57,378 nucleotides of DNA from Idiomarina aquatica (GTDB lineage Bacteria > Pseudomonadota > Gammaproteobacteria > Enterobacterales > Alteromonadaceae): assembly GCF_004362895.1 (NCBI RefSeq), contig NZ_SNXI01000017.1, positions 1 to 57,378 of the forward strand. Reading direction: 5' to 3'. Within the stretch, counting starts at the first letter, position 1. Every line of letters starts with the position of its first letter. The notes beneath the pieces are model-generated. The model searched no databases. It saw only the letters and a list, made by a program, of their open reading frames with translations, and was not told where the DNA came from. Below, one piece after another: positions 25,949 through 35,100 of the stretch. The translations under genes were made by a program, and so were the position numbers.

Positions 25949-25977
25949 GGTGGTGTTGTTATTGTTATGTGGATCAT

Positions 25978-25993
25978 AAACCTAGTGTGGTTT
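25978..25993. promoter_or_regulatory. Possible operator of the WYL gene
   Basis: AAACC-TAGTGT-GGTTT lies 30 bp upstream of the regulator start (25948). An autoregulatory site is plausible; the arms are short. Confidence 0.3.
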
Positions 25994-26086
25994 GTTTTGG
26001 GTTAGGTGTAAAGGGGGATAATTTCAGCGGAGGAAATGCCGCGCGCTAAGCACCCAATTAGCGCACGGACATGACAATTTAACGCG

Positions 26087-26470
26087 TTAGTTAACGCTCT
26101 GCGTGGCAGGGCGATTTTTATCGGCACTGCTTTTGCTATCCAACATTTGCAAATTTCGCACGATAATCTCCGTGCTATATCGGTCCGTGCCGTTATCGTC
26201 GCGCCATTTATGGGTCTGCAATTGCCCTTCGATATAAACTTTACTGCCTTTTTTAAGGTACTCATCAGCGACTTCCGCCAACCGTCGATACAGCACACAG
26301 CGGTGCCATTCGGTTTGTTCTCTAGCCTCACCGGTGACTTTATCCTTCCAGGATTCCGAAGTCGCGACATTGAGATTGGCGACTGCGGTATCATTTTGCG
26401 TATGTCGCAGTATCGGATCGGCACCTAAATGACCGACAATAAACACTTTATTTACGCCTCTTGATGACAT
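26087..26470 (-). CDS. ssb: Short single-stranded DNA-binding protein
   Basis: A 127-residue SSB. The OB-fold is complete ([16 protein letters not shown] at the start, [18 protein letters not shown]). The chain ends soon after the fold with [13 protein letters not shown] and lacks the Gly/Pro-rich linker and the acidic DDDIPF tip that recruits partner proteins in chromosomal SSBs of ~150-180 residues. I chose the ATG at 26470 (AAGGAA upstream); the frame extends to 26653 but those residues are not SSB-like. It is probably an accessory SSB of mobile or defence origin. It stands alone, divergent from the SOUL lipoprotein gene. Confidence 0.8.
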   Translation of the reverse strand: MSSRGVNKVFIVGHLGADPILRHTQNDTAVANLNVATSESWKDKVTGEAREQTEWHRCVLYRRLAEVADEYLKKGSKVYIEGQLQTHKWRDDNGTDRYSTEIIVRNLQMLDSKSSADKNRPATQSVN

Positions 26471-26651
26471 CAGCTTTTTCCTTTTTTGATGAAAGTGAAA
26501 AAGCCTAGTTAATCTCGGACGCATTGCTATTGGCGATGGCGCAAATGGTTGTAAGCAAACGATAGCGTGGTAGATTTTGCTGTCAGCAAAAACTTTTCCA
26601 GCGCCACTGCGTATCATGATTAACTGCAATTTTGCTTTTACCGAGGTTAAC

Positions 26652-27278
26652 ATGAAACGCTTTTTCGCCCTGTTTGCGCCGCTGGCTCTGGCGGGTTGTT
26701 CTGTGTTTGGTCAGTCCGATGTCGAGACGGCACCTTATGAGCTGGTCGAGGCTGTGGCTGATAAAAATATTGAGGTACGGAACTACCCATCGTTAATACT
26801 GGTATCAACGCCAATGAATGCGGGCGAAAACAGTGCTTTTCGGCGGCTCTTTAATTATATTTCCGGTGCTAATAAGGGCTCTGAGGAAATCGCCATGACT
26901 GCGCCGGTATTTATGAATGAAGGCGCTGAGCGCGAGAAAGATGGTGAAAAGATAGCAATGACCGCCCCCGTTTTTATGGGGCAAGGCGAACAAAATATGA
27001 TGTCCTTTGTTATGCCCAGTCACTTTACTGTGCAAACCACACCGCAACCGAGCAATCCGGACGTCCGCATCAGCGAAGTTACTGACTATAAAGTGGCGGT
27101 TATCACGTTTAGCGGCACGCTGAGTGAATCCAATGTAAGAGAAAACACGCAAAAACTAAATGCCTGGCTTGCAAGCAGTAATTACACGGCAACGGGACCC
27201 GCTATCGAGGCCGCGTATAACGGCCCCATGACACTGCCAGTGTTTCGGCGTAACGAGATCATGGTGCCGGTTAAATAA
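26652..27278 (+). CDS. SOUL-family haem-binding lipoprotein
   Basis: A 208-residue lipoprotein. The ATG at 26652 opens a lipoprotein signal with the lipobox LALAGC, giving lipidated Cys16. The mature part is a SOUL domain: [25 protein letters not shown], then [15 protein letters not shown] and two repeats of IAMTAPVFM, the family hallmark. SOUL proteins bind haem or porphyrins; the role in bacteria is unclear. Strong terminator after the stop. It does not resemble the neighbouring defence genes. Confidence 0.85.
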   Translation: MKRFFALFAPLALAGCSVFGQSDVETAPYELVEAVADKNIEVRNYPSLILVSTPMNAGENSAFRRLFNYISGANKGSEEIAMTAPVFMNEGAEREKDGEKIAMTAPVFMGQGEQNMMSFVMPSHFTVQTTPQPSNPDVRISEVTDYKVAVITFSGTLSESNVRENTQKLNAWLASSNYTATGPAIEAAYNGPMTLPVFRRNEIMVPVK

Positions 27279-27280
27279 AT

Positions 27281-27308
27281 AAGCGAGCCGTCCTGGCTCG
27301 CTTTTATT
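27281..27308 (+). terminator. Rho-independent terminator of the SOUL gene
   Basis: GCGAGCC-GTCCT-GGCTCGC followed by TTTTATTT, starting a few bases past the stop. It lies between convergent genes. Confidence 0.85.
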
Positions 27309-27325
27309 TGAACAAGACAAGAAGG

Positions 27326-28372
27326 CTACTTGTTTTTACCTTTAGCTTTTCCCTTACCTTCACCACCTTTTCCGCAGTCGCTTTGACCGGCTGTAGAAAC
27401 TAGTGCAGAGGCGCCTTCATCAGTCAGTAAACCGTTATTGACCTGGGCGTTGGATGCTTTCGCTACACAGCTGACATACTGACCATGATTTTTCCAAGGC
27501 GTATTATCCGCGGGGCCTGCACAGTCGCAGGCATTAGCGACGTTTTGTGCACCAGAACAACCGTTTTGACCGACCACTGCACCGCTAGCTGTGTCAGGGC
27601 AAACATCAGTGTCGTCAAACACACCATCAGCGTCTGCATCAACCACAGGCGTGCTGTTAGCATCGTTAGGGTCACTGCCGGCGGTGACCTCCTCACCGTC
27701 CAAGAAACCATCACCATCCGAGTCCCCGTTTTGCGGATCAGTTTCGGTTAATACCTCTTCAGCATCGGTTAGGCCATCGTCATCCGTGTCTTCAAAGGTA
27801 ACGTTAACATTGGTTTCGAGTCTAAATAGGCCGCCGGCGAGACCACCCCCATCAAAAATAATAAAGTCTAGCGTGTGGTCACCATCAAGGGTTACCGGAT
27901 AAACGCCAGGGGTACTGACTGCAGGTTGGTAGCCCACCAGCGTGCCGTCGATATAAATCCACGAACAATTATCGGCTAATAAATTAAGCACGAATTCACC
28001 GTTTCCGGAAACCTCTTTCGAGTAACGGGTCCAGTTTTGCGGGCCGTTCTCTCCGGGGGTCCCAATGGAGTTAAATTGTGGGTCTTCCCACGCATTTATC
28101 CACATCGCACTAATGCCTGAACTCGCTTGCCAGGGGTGTGTAAAGTTAGGGTTAGTATACGCCGGGTGCGGGTTCACCCAGTTAGCATTCAAACTAATAT
28201 CCGGGTTGACGGAGCACGCGCTCGCTGGCCAGTTAACGTAGGCGGTTACGGGATAAATAGGATCATAGGCAGTGACAGACGCGTCGCTGATATAAACATT
28301 ACTTTGTTGAGCCATCGCGGAGGCAGCAGTAAACGCAGCTGCAACGACCAGGCTGTGGGGTAATCGAAACAT
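27326..28372 (-). CDS. Exported protein with Asp-rich calcium repeats
   Basis: A 348-residue exported protein. A signal peptide (hydrophobic, ending AMAQ) is followed by a ~170-residue beta-rich domain with many Trp and Asn residues. Next come thrombospondin type-3-like calcium repeats: DTDDDGLTDAEE, DSDGDGFLDGEE and DADADGVFDDTDVCPDT (~residues 195-265). The end is a Cys-containing stretch and a Lys/Gly-rich tail (GKGGEGKGKAKGKNK). Probably secreted or surface-exposed and calcium-stabilised; the binding target is unknown. Confidence 0.75.
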   Translation of the reverse strand: MFRLPHSLVVAAAFTAASAMAQQSNVYISDASVTAYDPIYPVTAYVNWPASACSVNPDISLNANWVNPHPAYTNPNFTHPWQASSGISAMWINAWEDPQFNSIGTPGENGPQNWTRYSKEVSGNGEFVLNLLADNCSWIYIDGTLVGYQPAVSTPGVYPVTLDGDHTLDFIIFDGGGLAGGLFRLETNVNVTFEDTDDDGLTDAEEVLTETDPQNGDSDGDGFLDGEEVTAGSDPNDANSTPVVDADADGVFDDTDVCPDTASGAVVGQNGCSGAQNVANACDCAGPADNTPWKNHGQYVSCVAKASNAQVNNGLLTDEGASALVSTAGQSDCGKGGEGKGKAKGKNK

Positions 28373-28574
28373 AGTTGTACCTTAAAAAAGTTAATAAAAG
28401 GTACTGAATTCATCAAGTGAGGCTTGAACGACCAAACTCAGTAGTTTTTCAAGCAGTTAGCTGTCGCACTGCCCGATTTAACATAGGTTATAGAAGCTGG
28501 TCGTTTTTTAGGCAATATGACAAATGGCGTTTTTTTGACGTCATTTGTCATATTATAACTTTCATATCGGCGAG

Positions 28575-29285
28575 CTACTGCTGAGATACGACGTGGGTAT
28601 CGTAGTAATCCAACAGCAGTGCCACGGCGTCGTCGAGTGGCGTGTCACTGTTTAGGATACGGTCGCTATCGAGCAATAAACGCACCATCACTTGGTTGTC
28701 TTCTTCGTGTTGCCACATTTTGATGTAAGTGCCCTCTTTATAACCGCGCTGCTGACGCACGTGGTTCAGGGCGTTTTTGCCGATGTAACTGACGTAAACG
28801 GCTTCGGCGCTGCCGTAGGCTTGGTATAACAGCGACAGCAGTTGCGTCAGTGATTCGTTGCCAAAGCACAGTGGACGTTCTAAATCAGGGCGGCCCTCTA
28901 GTGCAGTGTGGCGCAATAACCACTTGGCGTTTTGCGCATCCTTGGCTTGGGCGCGAATACTGGCTTCGGCGAGCTTTAAGCCGGCGCTTTCGACTGGGTT
29001 TTCAGCACCGTCAACCGCTAACACTTCGATCACGTCCGACAAAGCAAAATGCAGCACGTCTATCAGTTCCATATTCGCCTGTGCGGTGTCGGGGGTTTGT
29101 TTTTTCCACCATTTGTAGCCGAGGTGATCATAACGCTCGCCTAGTTCGACGATGACCGCGGCCATATCGTCGCGTACCAGCGTGGGTGCGGTAGGCCAGT
29201 TGGCGTCCAAGCCTTGGTTAAACTGGGTTTGGAGCTTGGCGATTTGTTGCGCTTGCTTTACCGAAAACTGCGTGTCTTGTGACAT
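28575..29285 (-). CDS. Dimeric (all-alpha) dUTPase
   Basis: A 236-residue enzyme of the dimeric dUTPase class (all-alpha NTP pyrophosphatases, as in trypanosomes and some phages). The metal-site helices are visible: VELGERYDHLGYKWWKK followed by NMELIDVLHFALSD, i.e. the E-x-x-D and KWWK hallmarks. It would hydrolyse dUTP to dUMP. I chose ATG 29285 (AGGA upstream); the frame runs on to 29372 inside the Toprim gene. It is the last gene of the SMC-MukE-kleisin-Toprim transcript, 47 bp after the Toprim gene, an unexpected partner for a condensin-like system. Confidence 0.75.
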   Translation of the reverse strand: MSQDTQFSVKQAQQIAKLQTQFNQGLDANWPTAPTLVRDDMAAVIVELGERYDHLGYKWWKKQTPDTAQANMELIDVLHFALSDVIEVLAVDGAENPVESAGLKLAEASIRAQAKDAQNAKWLLRHTALEGRPDLERPLCFGNESLTQLLSLLYQAYGSAEAVYVSYIGKNALNHVRQQRGYKEGTYIKMWQHEEDNQVMVRLLLDSDRILNSDTPLDDAVALLLDYYDTHVVSQQ

Positions 29286-29332
29286 TAAAAGATCCTGTAA
29301 ATTACGTGCCGTAAAATGTTGAACAAAATACC

Positions 29333-30157
29333 TTAGGTTTCGCACCACTGCAACGGCGTGTTTTGTAGCCATTGTTGTAAGATAGCGCGATGTTGGTCTT
29401 TTAGGATTTGGTGGTATGGGCGTAACGCGCCCTGAGTGCTTAGTGACGCCAGTAGGTTTGCCTGGGCTGGGTTAAAGGCGCTGCTGTTTGCGTTGGCTTT
29501 AAACCATTCGTAAGCGGGGACGGCGATATGGGTGAAGCCTTCGCTTTGGGCGATGTGAAAACCTTTTGCATCCAGGTCACCGAAGTACTTTATCGGTTTG
29601 CCGGTGTGGCGCCAGTGTTTAAGCAGCTCTTTGCGGCCGGTGCTGTACGCGCTGTCGCCGCGGTATACAACAAGCGAGTCGGTGGCTATATCAAATGCGA
29701 AGTTTTCCATCGCATAAAAACAATCCAGGTTTTCTACGACGATAATTTCACTGATGCTGTCGAGATCGAGTGCGCGGTAGTCGCAATCGATAATGGTCCA
29801 GCTTTGTAGTGATTTTTGCGCTGTCAAAATACGATGCGCGCGGGGAGCTTCACGTACTGATTTTGTTTCGTCTTTACCCTGCTCGGCTTGTTGCAGGCTA
29901 CTAACCGCTTGATCGGTTTCGAACGGTGCAAAGCCAAGCTGTTGTAGGCGCTGATTTATGTTGTTTAGTAGTGACACGGTGTAAACGAACACCGGCGCGT
30001 CGGCCTCAGCGTTGCTGATGAGATCCTGCTCTGCGCACCAATTTAGTAGCTGGCGATCGGCCGCTTTGACTTTACGTTTTTGGTGTGTCGATGTCCGCAG
30101 TTTTTCTGCGATGTTTTGCAATAGCCGGCGCTGGTTGGGGGTGAGATTTGTGTTCAT
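29333..30157 (-). CDS. Toprim protein, JetD/MksG-like
   Basis: A 274-residue protein. The C-terminal ~150 residues show a Toprim fold: the conserved Glu in EIIVVENLDCFYAMENF (~135-150) and the DxD in IKYFGDLDAKGFHI (~193-206), as in JetD/MksG, the nuclease of Wadjet and MksBEFG systems that cleaves circular plasmid DNA. The N-terminal part is helical and shorter than in typical JetD (~380 residues). It is separated from the kleisin gene by ~100 bp that holds REP-like palindromes. Confidence 0.75.
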   Translation of the reverse strand: MNTNLTPNQRRLLQNIAEKLRTSTHQKRKVKAADRQLLNWCAEQDLISNAEADAPVFVYTVSLLNNINQRLQQLGFAPFETDQAVSSLQQAEQGKDETKSVREAPRAHRILTAQKSLQSWTIIDCDYRALDLDSISEIIVVENLDCFYAMENFAFDIATDSLVVYRGDSAYSTGRKELLKHWRHTGKPIKYFGDLDAKGFHIAQSEGFTHIAVPAYEWFKANANSSAFNPAQANLLASLSTQGALRPYHQILKDQHRAILQQWLQNTPLQWCET

Positions 30158-30174
30158 ATCAACGTTATATCGTT

Positions 30175-30259
30175 ACTTGCGCCAGGGCGCAAGGTACGTT
30201 TGGGTGATGGAATCTCTTGCGCCAAAGGCGCAAGGTACGGGTTGGAGCGCAAGGTACGC
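30175..30259. repeat. REP-like palindromes inside the SMC operon
   Basis: Two palindromes, CTTGCGCC-agg/aaa-GGCGCAAG with trailing GTACG, lie at 30175-30198 and 30216-30239; a half copy is at 30245-30259. They fill the gap between the kleisin-like and Toprim genes. They could stabilise or terminate the upstream mRNA and so lower downstream expression. Confidence 0.7.
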
Positions 30260-30260
30260 A

Positions 30261-31514
30261 TCAGGGGGTGAACCGCAGGGCGATGTCTTCGATGACGATG
30301 ACTTGGTTGTAGCGGCTTACCGGGTGTTCGCTGCGTTCGATGCTAAACAGTTTTTGTTCGTTTCGCGGCAGGCTGTTGTATTCGCCAATCACCTGAAACA
30401 GCCAGGCCTCCGGTGGCCATTCGAGTGTCTGCTGGTGCAGGTAATCAAGCGCCGATAGCGGCGTTTTGCTGTCGCAGGCAGCCATAAAGTATTGCATGGC
30501 ATCGTGTTTAAGTTGTTGTTGTCGTGCTTCCACCGCTTGCTGTTGGGCGCTGTTATCAACTGCCTGAGTATTGGAGTCGGCATCGTCGGTTTTGGCCTTT
30601 ATCGCCAGCTCTTTATAAAGCCCGTGTACGATATGAGCGATATCTGCGTGCTGATCACGTCGATCCAGTGCTACGGCAGCGGCTGGCTTTATCGCCGCGG
30701 CAACATTCACCAAGCTCGGCACCTGACTGCGATAGGCATAATCGCCTACGGTAAAGCCCGGATGTTCACGTAAAAAGCCGGCCATGTTGGTGACTAACAA
30801 GCTGCGCTCTTGTTGCTCGCGGAAGCGCGTCATTAACTCGACCAAGCGCTTTTGTACTTCCAGCAAGCTACCGTGGTGACCGTTAATCTGCGTCTGTAGC
30901 TTAGTCACTAATAGTTTACGTAACGCCGGGTTACCCTCGGCCAGTTCAATCAGCTCGTCAAAGTCGATCAGTGATAGGCCTTCGATTAGGCGCCTGATCT
31001 GCTCCTGAGCGCGGCTGTTTTCACGGATTTTATCGCTGAGGTTACTGACAAAACCAAAATTTGAATTAAGCCGATGCCACAAACTAAAAATGGCTTCTTC
31101 AAATTGCGAGGTCAGATCATAGACCGCCTCTTCGGTGCGTTGTAGCTGGTTATCGGCACGGATCACATCACCGCTACGTTGCGCTTCACGAAAACCCTGC
31201 ACAAAACCGCGGATACTCTGCAGTTTATCGGCAATATCGGCATTAACCTGGCGGCGGCTTTCGTCGGTGACCATGGCGGCGACCAGTTGCACCACCGGAT
31301 GACGCAATTTTAGTTCGTGACTATCATCAGGCTGGTAAATAATCCGCGCGTTGATGAGTTTTTTCAGCGCTTGCTCGCTCAGTGCCGAGGCATCGATGCC
31401 CCCGCTCAAGTAGCCTTGCATCAGCACCTTGGCGTGGTTGCCAATTAATTTTAGCCGCTCGACCCCAACGTCGAACATATTACTTAGCAGCTGCTCGTCG
31501 TTTGCCTGCGCCAT
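30261..31514 (-). CDS. Kleisin-like subunit, JetA/MukF-like
   Basis: A 417-residue helical protein. The N-terminal ~75 residues look like a winged helix, followed by long helices with heptad character (~100-250) and a C-terminal winged-helix-like end (LEWPPEAWLFQVIGEYN). Its place between the MukE-like and Toprim genes identifies it as the kleisin; sequence alone is not diagnostic, and relatives may be misannotated in databases. The ATG starts directly after the MukE-like stop with no gap. Confidence 0.6.
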   Translation of the reverse strand: MAQANDEQLLSNMFDVGVERLKLIGNHAKVLMQGYLSGGIDASALSEQALKKLINARIIYQPDDSHELKLRHPVVQLVAAMVTDESRRQVNADIADKLQSIRGFVQGFREAQRSGDVIRADNQLQRTEEAVYDLTSQFEEAIFSLWHRLNSNFGFVSNLSDKIRENSRAQEQIRRLIEGLSLIDFDELIELAEGNPALRKLLVTKLQTQINGHHGSLLEVQKRLVELMTRFREQQERSLLVTNMAGFLREHPGFTVGDYAYRSQVPSLVNVAAAIKPAAAVALDRRDQHADIAHIVHGLYKELAIKAKTDDADSNTQAVDNSAQQQAVEARQQQLKHDAMQYFMAACDSKTPLSALDYLHQQTLEWPPEAWLFQVIGEYNSLPRNEQKLFSIERSEHPVSRYNQVIVIEDIALRFTP

Positions 31515-32141
31515 TTACAACAGCTCCGCCTGACTACTGGTATCTTCCAGTGGAATATTTTCTTCGTCTTTGACAAAGCGCACCAGCTCAAGCAGGTAAT
31601 CAATTTTGCCGGTGACGGTAAAATACAGGCGATTGGCATGGGGTTGCAGTAAATAACCATGTTCAACTAAGCGTTTAGCTACTTGCTTAGCCTGACCATC
31701 GACCGCGTCCGACTGTGAATTAAAAAAGCGATCATTAGCCAGGCTTTGCAGGCGTTGACGCAAGCTCGGATTGTCTTCGGTTTTTACTGTTAGTTCTTGC
31801 AGTTTTAGGGTATCACCGGCCGTTAAAATGCCGTCGCTGCCCATGGCTTCCTGCACATATGTTAACCACTCCAGCAGCGGCAGCATCGAGCCCATCACCA
31901 CGCCTAGTTGCTGCTTTAAGTGCTCACGCGCGCCGTCATCGAGATCACGATACGCCAAAAAATACACGCTGCCTTCGTCATTGGCGGCCAGCCTTCGGTT
32001 TAACGGCTTTAGATACGCATCAATGCTGTCGCGCGTCTCGTCGTCTTGTAACTTAGCAAAGTTGGCTTCGTCGCTAATCGCGCAAATAAATTCACCCGCC
32101 AATAGTTTTTCGATTAACGGCCCATATACCGGCGAAATCAT
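31515..32141 (-). CDS. MukE/JetB-like subunit
   Basis: A 208-residue soluble protein with two winged-helix-like parts. Local cues (GEFICAISDEANFAKL; VAKRLVEHGYLLQPHANRLYFTVTGKIDYLLEL) fit the MksE/JetB small condensin subunit that bridges kleisin and SMC. The gene overlaps the SMC gene by 4 bp (ATGA) and abuts the kleisin gene, indicating strict co-translation and a stoichiometric complex. Confidence 0.65.
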   Translation of the reverse strand: MISPVYGPLIEKLLAGEFICAISDEANFAKLQDDETRDSIDAYLKPLNRRLAANDEGSVYFLAYRDLDDGAREHLKQQLGVVMGSMLPLLEWLTYVQEAMGSDGILTAGDTLKLQELTVKTEDNPSLRQRLQSLANDRFFNSQSDAVDGQAKQVAKRLVEHGYLLQPHANRLYFTVTGKIDYLLELVRFVKDEENIPLEDTSSQAELL

Positions 32142-35100
32142 GCGTTAACCTCCTTGCTGTCTTGTTGCAGCGCCTGTAACTTTTGGCTGAGTTCAGATAC
32201 CCGTGGCTTAATCCGCTTAAGCTGGCCTTTGTTGGCAAATTCTTTGTGCGGCTCAATCAAATAGCGGTGCTTAAACAGCAGCAACACATCCGATTCCGGG
32301 TTCGGGAAGGCGCCAACAATATCGATGTTGTTGTTATCGCACGCAACAAAGAGCTTTTCGACGTTGTGGTATGCCAAAGTACCAATTTCGTCGATAGGCC
32401 AGTGAATGGTGACGCCGGCCTGCTCCGGCCGCAGTAAGCGGGTAAAGGCCAGTAGAAATTTGCACAAGATTAGGTAGGCCATGCCGTGGCTGGACGAATC
32501 GGTTAACTGGCGATCGTTGCGAATAACCACGGGCTCGCCATTTTCGACCAAGTTTAACTGCAGTTTGATCAGTGATTCAATGCTGTATTCCTGATTGGCT
32601 TTGAGCAATTCGGCGACGTCGGTTAACTGGTCAATATATTCTGCGGGCGGCGTTAGCGCGCCGGATTCTATCCACTGCCGGTAGTGCTGCGTCATTTGTT
32701 TGAGCGGTTGCCAAAAGCTGAGCTCATCGATGGTTGAGCTAATTTTAACCTCGGCTTTATCGATGCCATCTAGGGTTAATTCATCGGTCACCGCTTGCGT
32801 TAAACGGCGGCTGTAATCGCTGACACGCTTGTGAATATCGTTAAAGACGGTGAAAAACTCAAACAGTCCTTTGCCGATGGTTTTACCCTGGTCAATGGTT
32901 TGATCGCGCTTGCCTTCTAATACTTTGAGTAGTTCACTTAGGGTGTTGACCTGTACTTGCAGATCCGGCGCTTCGCCCTGCTGTGCCAACGACTGCTCGA
33001 TAAAGCGCAAAAACTGCAGGTCGGCATCTTCGCGTAACTCGGCTTCTAAGCGCGGAATGCGCTGCTCCAGATCTTTATCTTGTTTTTGCTTCTCATCCAG
33101 TAGTTTATAGCTGCGGGCACAATGTTCGCTGACATCGCCCTGCGCTGCCGCTGACTCTTGCGGAGGGTTCAGCGACGCCGGCAAATCGGCCATGCGTTGC
33201 ACCAGCGACTGCAGATCTAACACCACTTTCTCGGTTTTCTCGAGCGTGTCTTTTAACGTTTGCAGCTGGGCTTTTAGTTGTTGTTGCTGGGCTTTAAACT
33301 GGCTTTCGTGCTGTTCTAATTCACTAGTTGCCTTACGCAGCGCTGCCTTCGCTTGTTGCTCTTGCTCCAGCCACCGTGGCCGTTGCTTGTCCCAGGTAAC
33401 CCGCATAAAGGTTTGATATTCGCTGTATTCATCGCGGCGGCTGTCGGTATCGCGAATTTGCTGCTGTAACTGACTGATTTGTTGTTTTATTTCGCGCAGC
33501 TTGTTTTCATCAACGCCCTGATCTGCGAGCTTTTCGCTAAACGCCTGCTCCAGCTCTTTAATGCGTTGTTTAGCGGCATCCTGCTTGCGACCTAATTCCG
33601 CGTTAAGATCGTCGATAGCTTCTTGCAGTAACTGTGTTTTTTCCTGAAATTCAGCGGTAACTTCCAACACTCGTGCGTTGTGATCGTCTTGCAGTTCTTC
33701 TAGTGCTTCGCTGCGCTGAGCCTTGGTGTGCTCAAGCTCACGTTCGAGTTGCGTGATACGCTCACGGACTTGTTGTTTACGCTCTTGTTCCAATTTTTGC
33801 TGGGCGTGGGCCAGTCGCGCTTTGTTATCGCGGGCATAGTCGACATCACTGCTCAGCTGACGTTGCTGTTGTTTCGCCGCATCTAACGCCTGTTGCTGCT
33901 GCTTGGCTTTTTCAACTGCATCGGCAAAGGCTTTTTCGGTATTTTTCAGTTGTTGTTGCTGCTGTTGCCAGTGTTCGGTTGCCAGTTCTAACTGCTCCCG
34001 TAAGCGCTCTGCGCCGGCGGCATGCTCGGGCAGTTCGATGGCATGTAAATCCAGCTCAACGCCAAACAGGCTGTCGTTGTGTTCGTTTTCTGTCAGCCGT
34101 GGGGTTAAGTCGGTGCGTTGCAATAAAGGCTCCGACACTACGCGGCCGAAAGATTGCTCCCAGTGCTCGACGTTTTGGCTTAAAAACTGACGCAAACTCC
34201 CCGCTGCCGGTTGCAGTCGTTGTTGCAATTGCTCAATACGCTGCTCACTCTGCGCCAGCTGCGTGCGAGCCTCTGTTACCTGGCTATCGAGCCGTTCGCG
34301 CTCGCGCAACGCAACATTAAGCTGCTCTTGCTGCTGGCTAACCACCTGCTGGTGTTGGTTGAGCTGTTCCTGTGCCTGATCAACACGCGCCTCGGCAATT
34401 TGCATTTCGTTACGTTCATCGTCAGTTAGCGTTGATAACTCGCGTTGTGCTCGTTTTGCGGCCAGTTCGTTTTGCTGCTGTTCCAGTTGCGCTTCGTACT
34501 GCTCGCGTACTGTCTGCTGCTGTTGTTGCAGCTGCTGGTTTAACTGTTTGGCGGCATCCAGTTCTTGCTGCATCACCGCCGTTTTTTGCGCGGCTTTGTC
34601 TTCGATTTTTCGGCGCAGTTTGGAGCTAAGTTGCTCCAGCTCTTCTTTAATCTCCAGCTTGTGACTTTGCAGCTTTTGCGCTTCATCTTTGTGCGCGTCC
34701 ATCATGGTGGTGTAATGCTGTTCCAACCCCTGGAGTTCGCTGCGGCGCTCCGGCAAAGCCTCGAGTTCACGCCCTAATCGCTCGATGTCGTTATCGCGGT
34801 AATTGTCATACTGTTGCTGCGCATCATTTAGCTGCTCTTCGAGCTTTTTCAGATCCGCCTGCGCATCGCTTTTGCGATCGCGCAATTCACTGCGAAGGGT
34901 CTCGTAAGCATTTTGCGCATCGTTAATTTCGCGTTTAAGGGTTTGAATAGCGGCTTCGGTGTCGGCTTTTAGACGCTTTTGTTCACTAAAATCGCTTTCT
35001 ATAACCGCTTTTAAATGCCACAGTTGCTCCAGCGTGCGGGTGCGATCAGCGCTAATGCGTTCGATATCCGCCAGGCTTTTTTGTAGCCGGTCAACTTTTA

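Noticed and set aside
26002-26424. 140-codon minus frame overlapping ssb
   Set aside because: Out-of-frame shadow of the SSB fold region.
30175-30259. CRISPR-like repeats
   Set aside because: The copies are palindromes with short, unequal gaps and no unique spacers; they belong to the REP family seen at other gene ends.
33903-34629. Several plus-strand frames opposite the SMC coiled coil
   Set aside because: Cys/Ser-rich products arise from the reverse complement of Gln/Glu codon runs; not genes.
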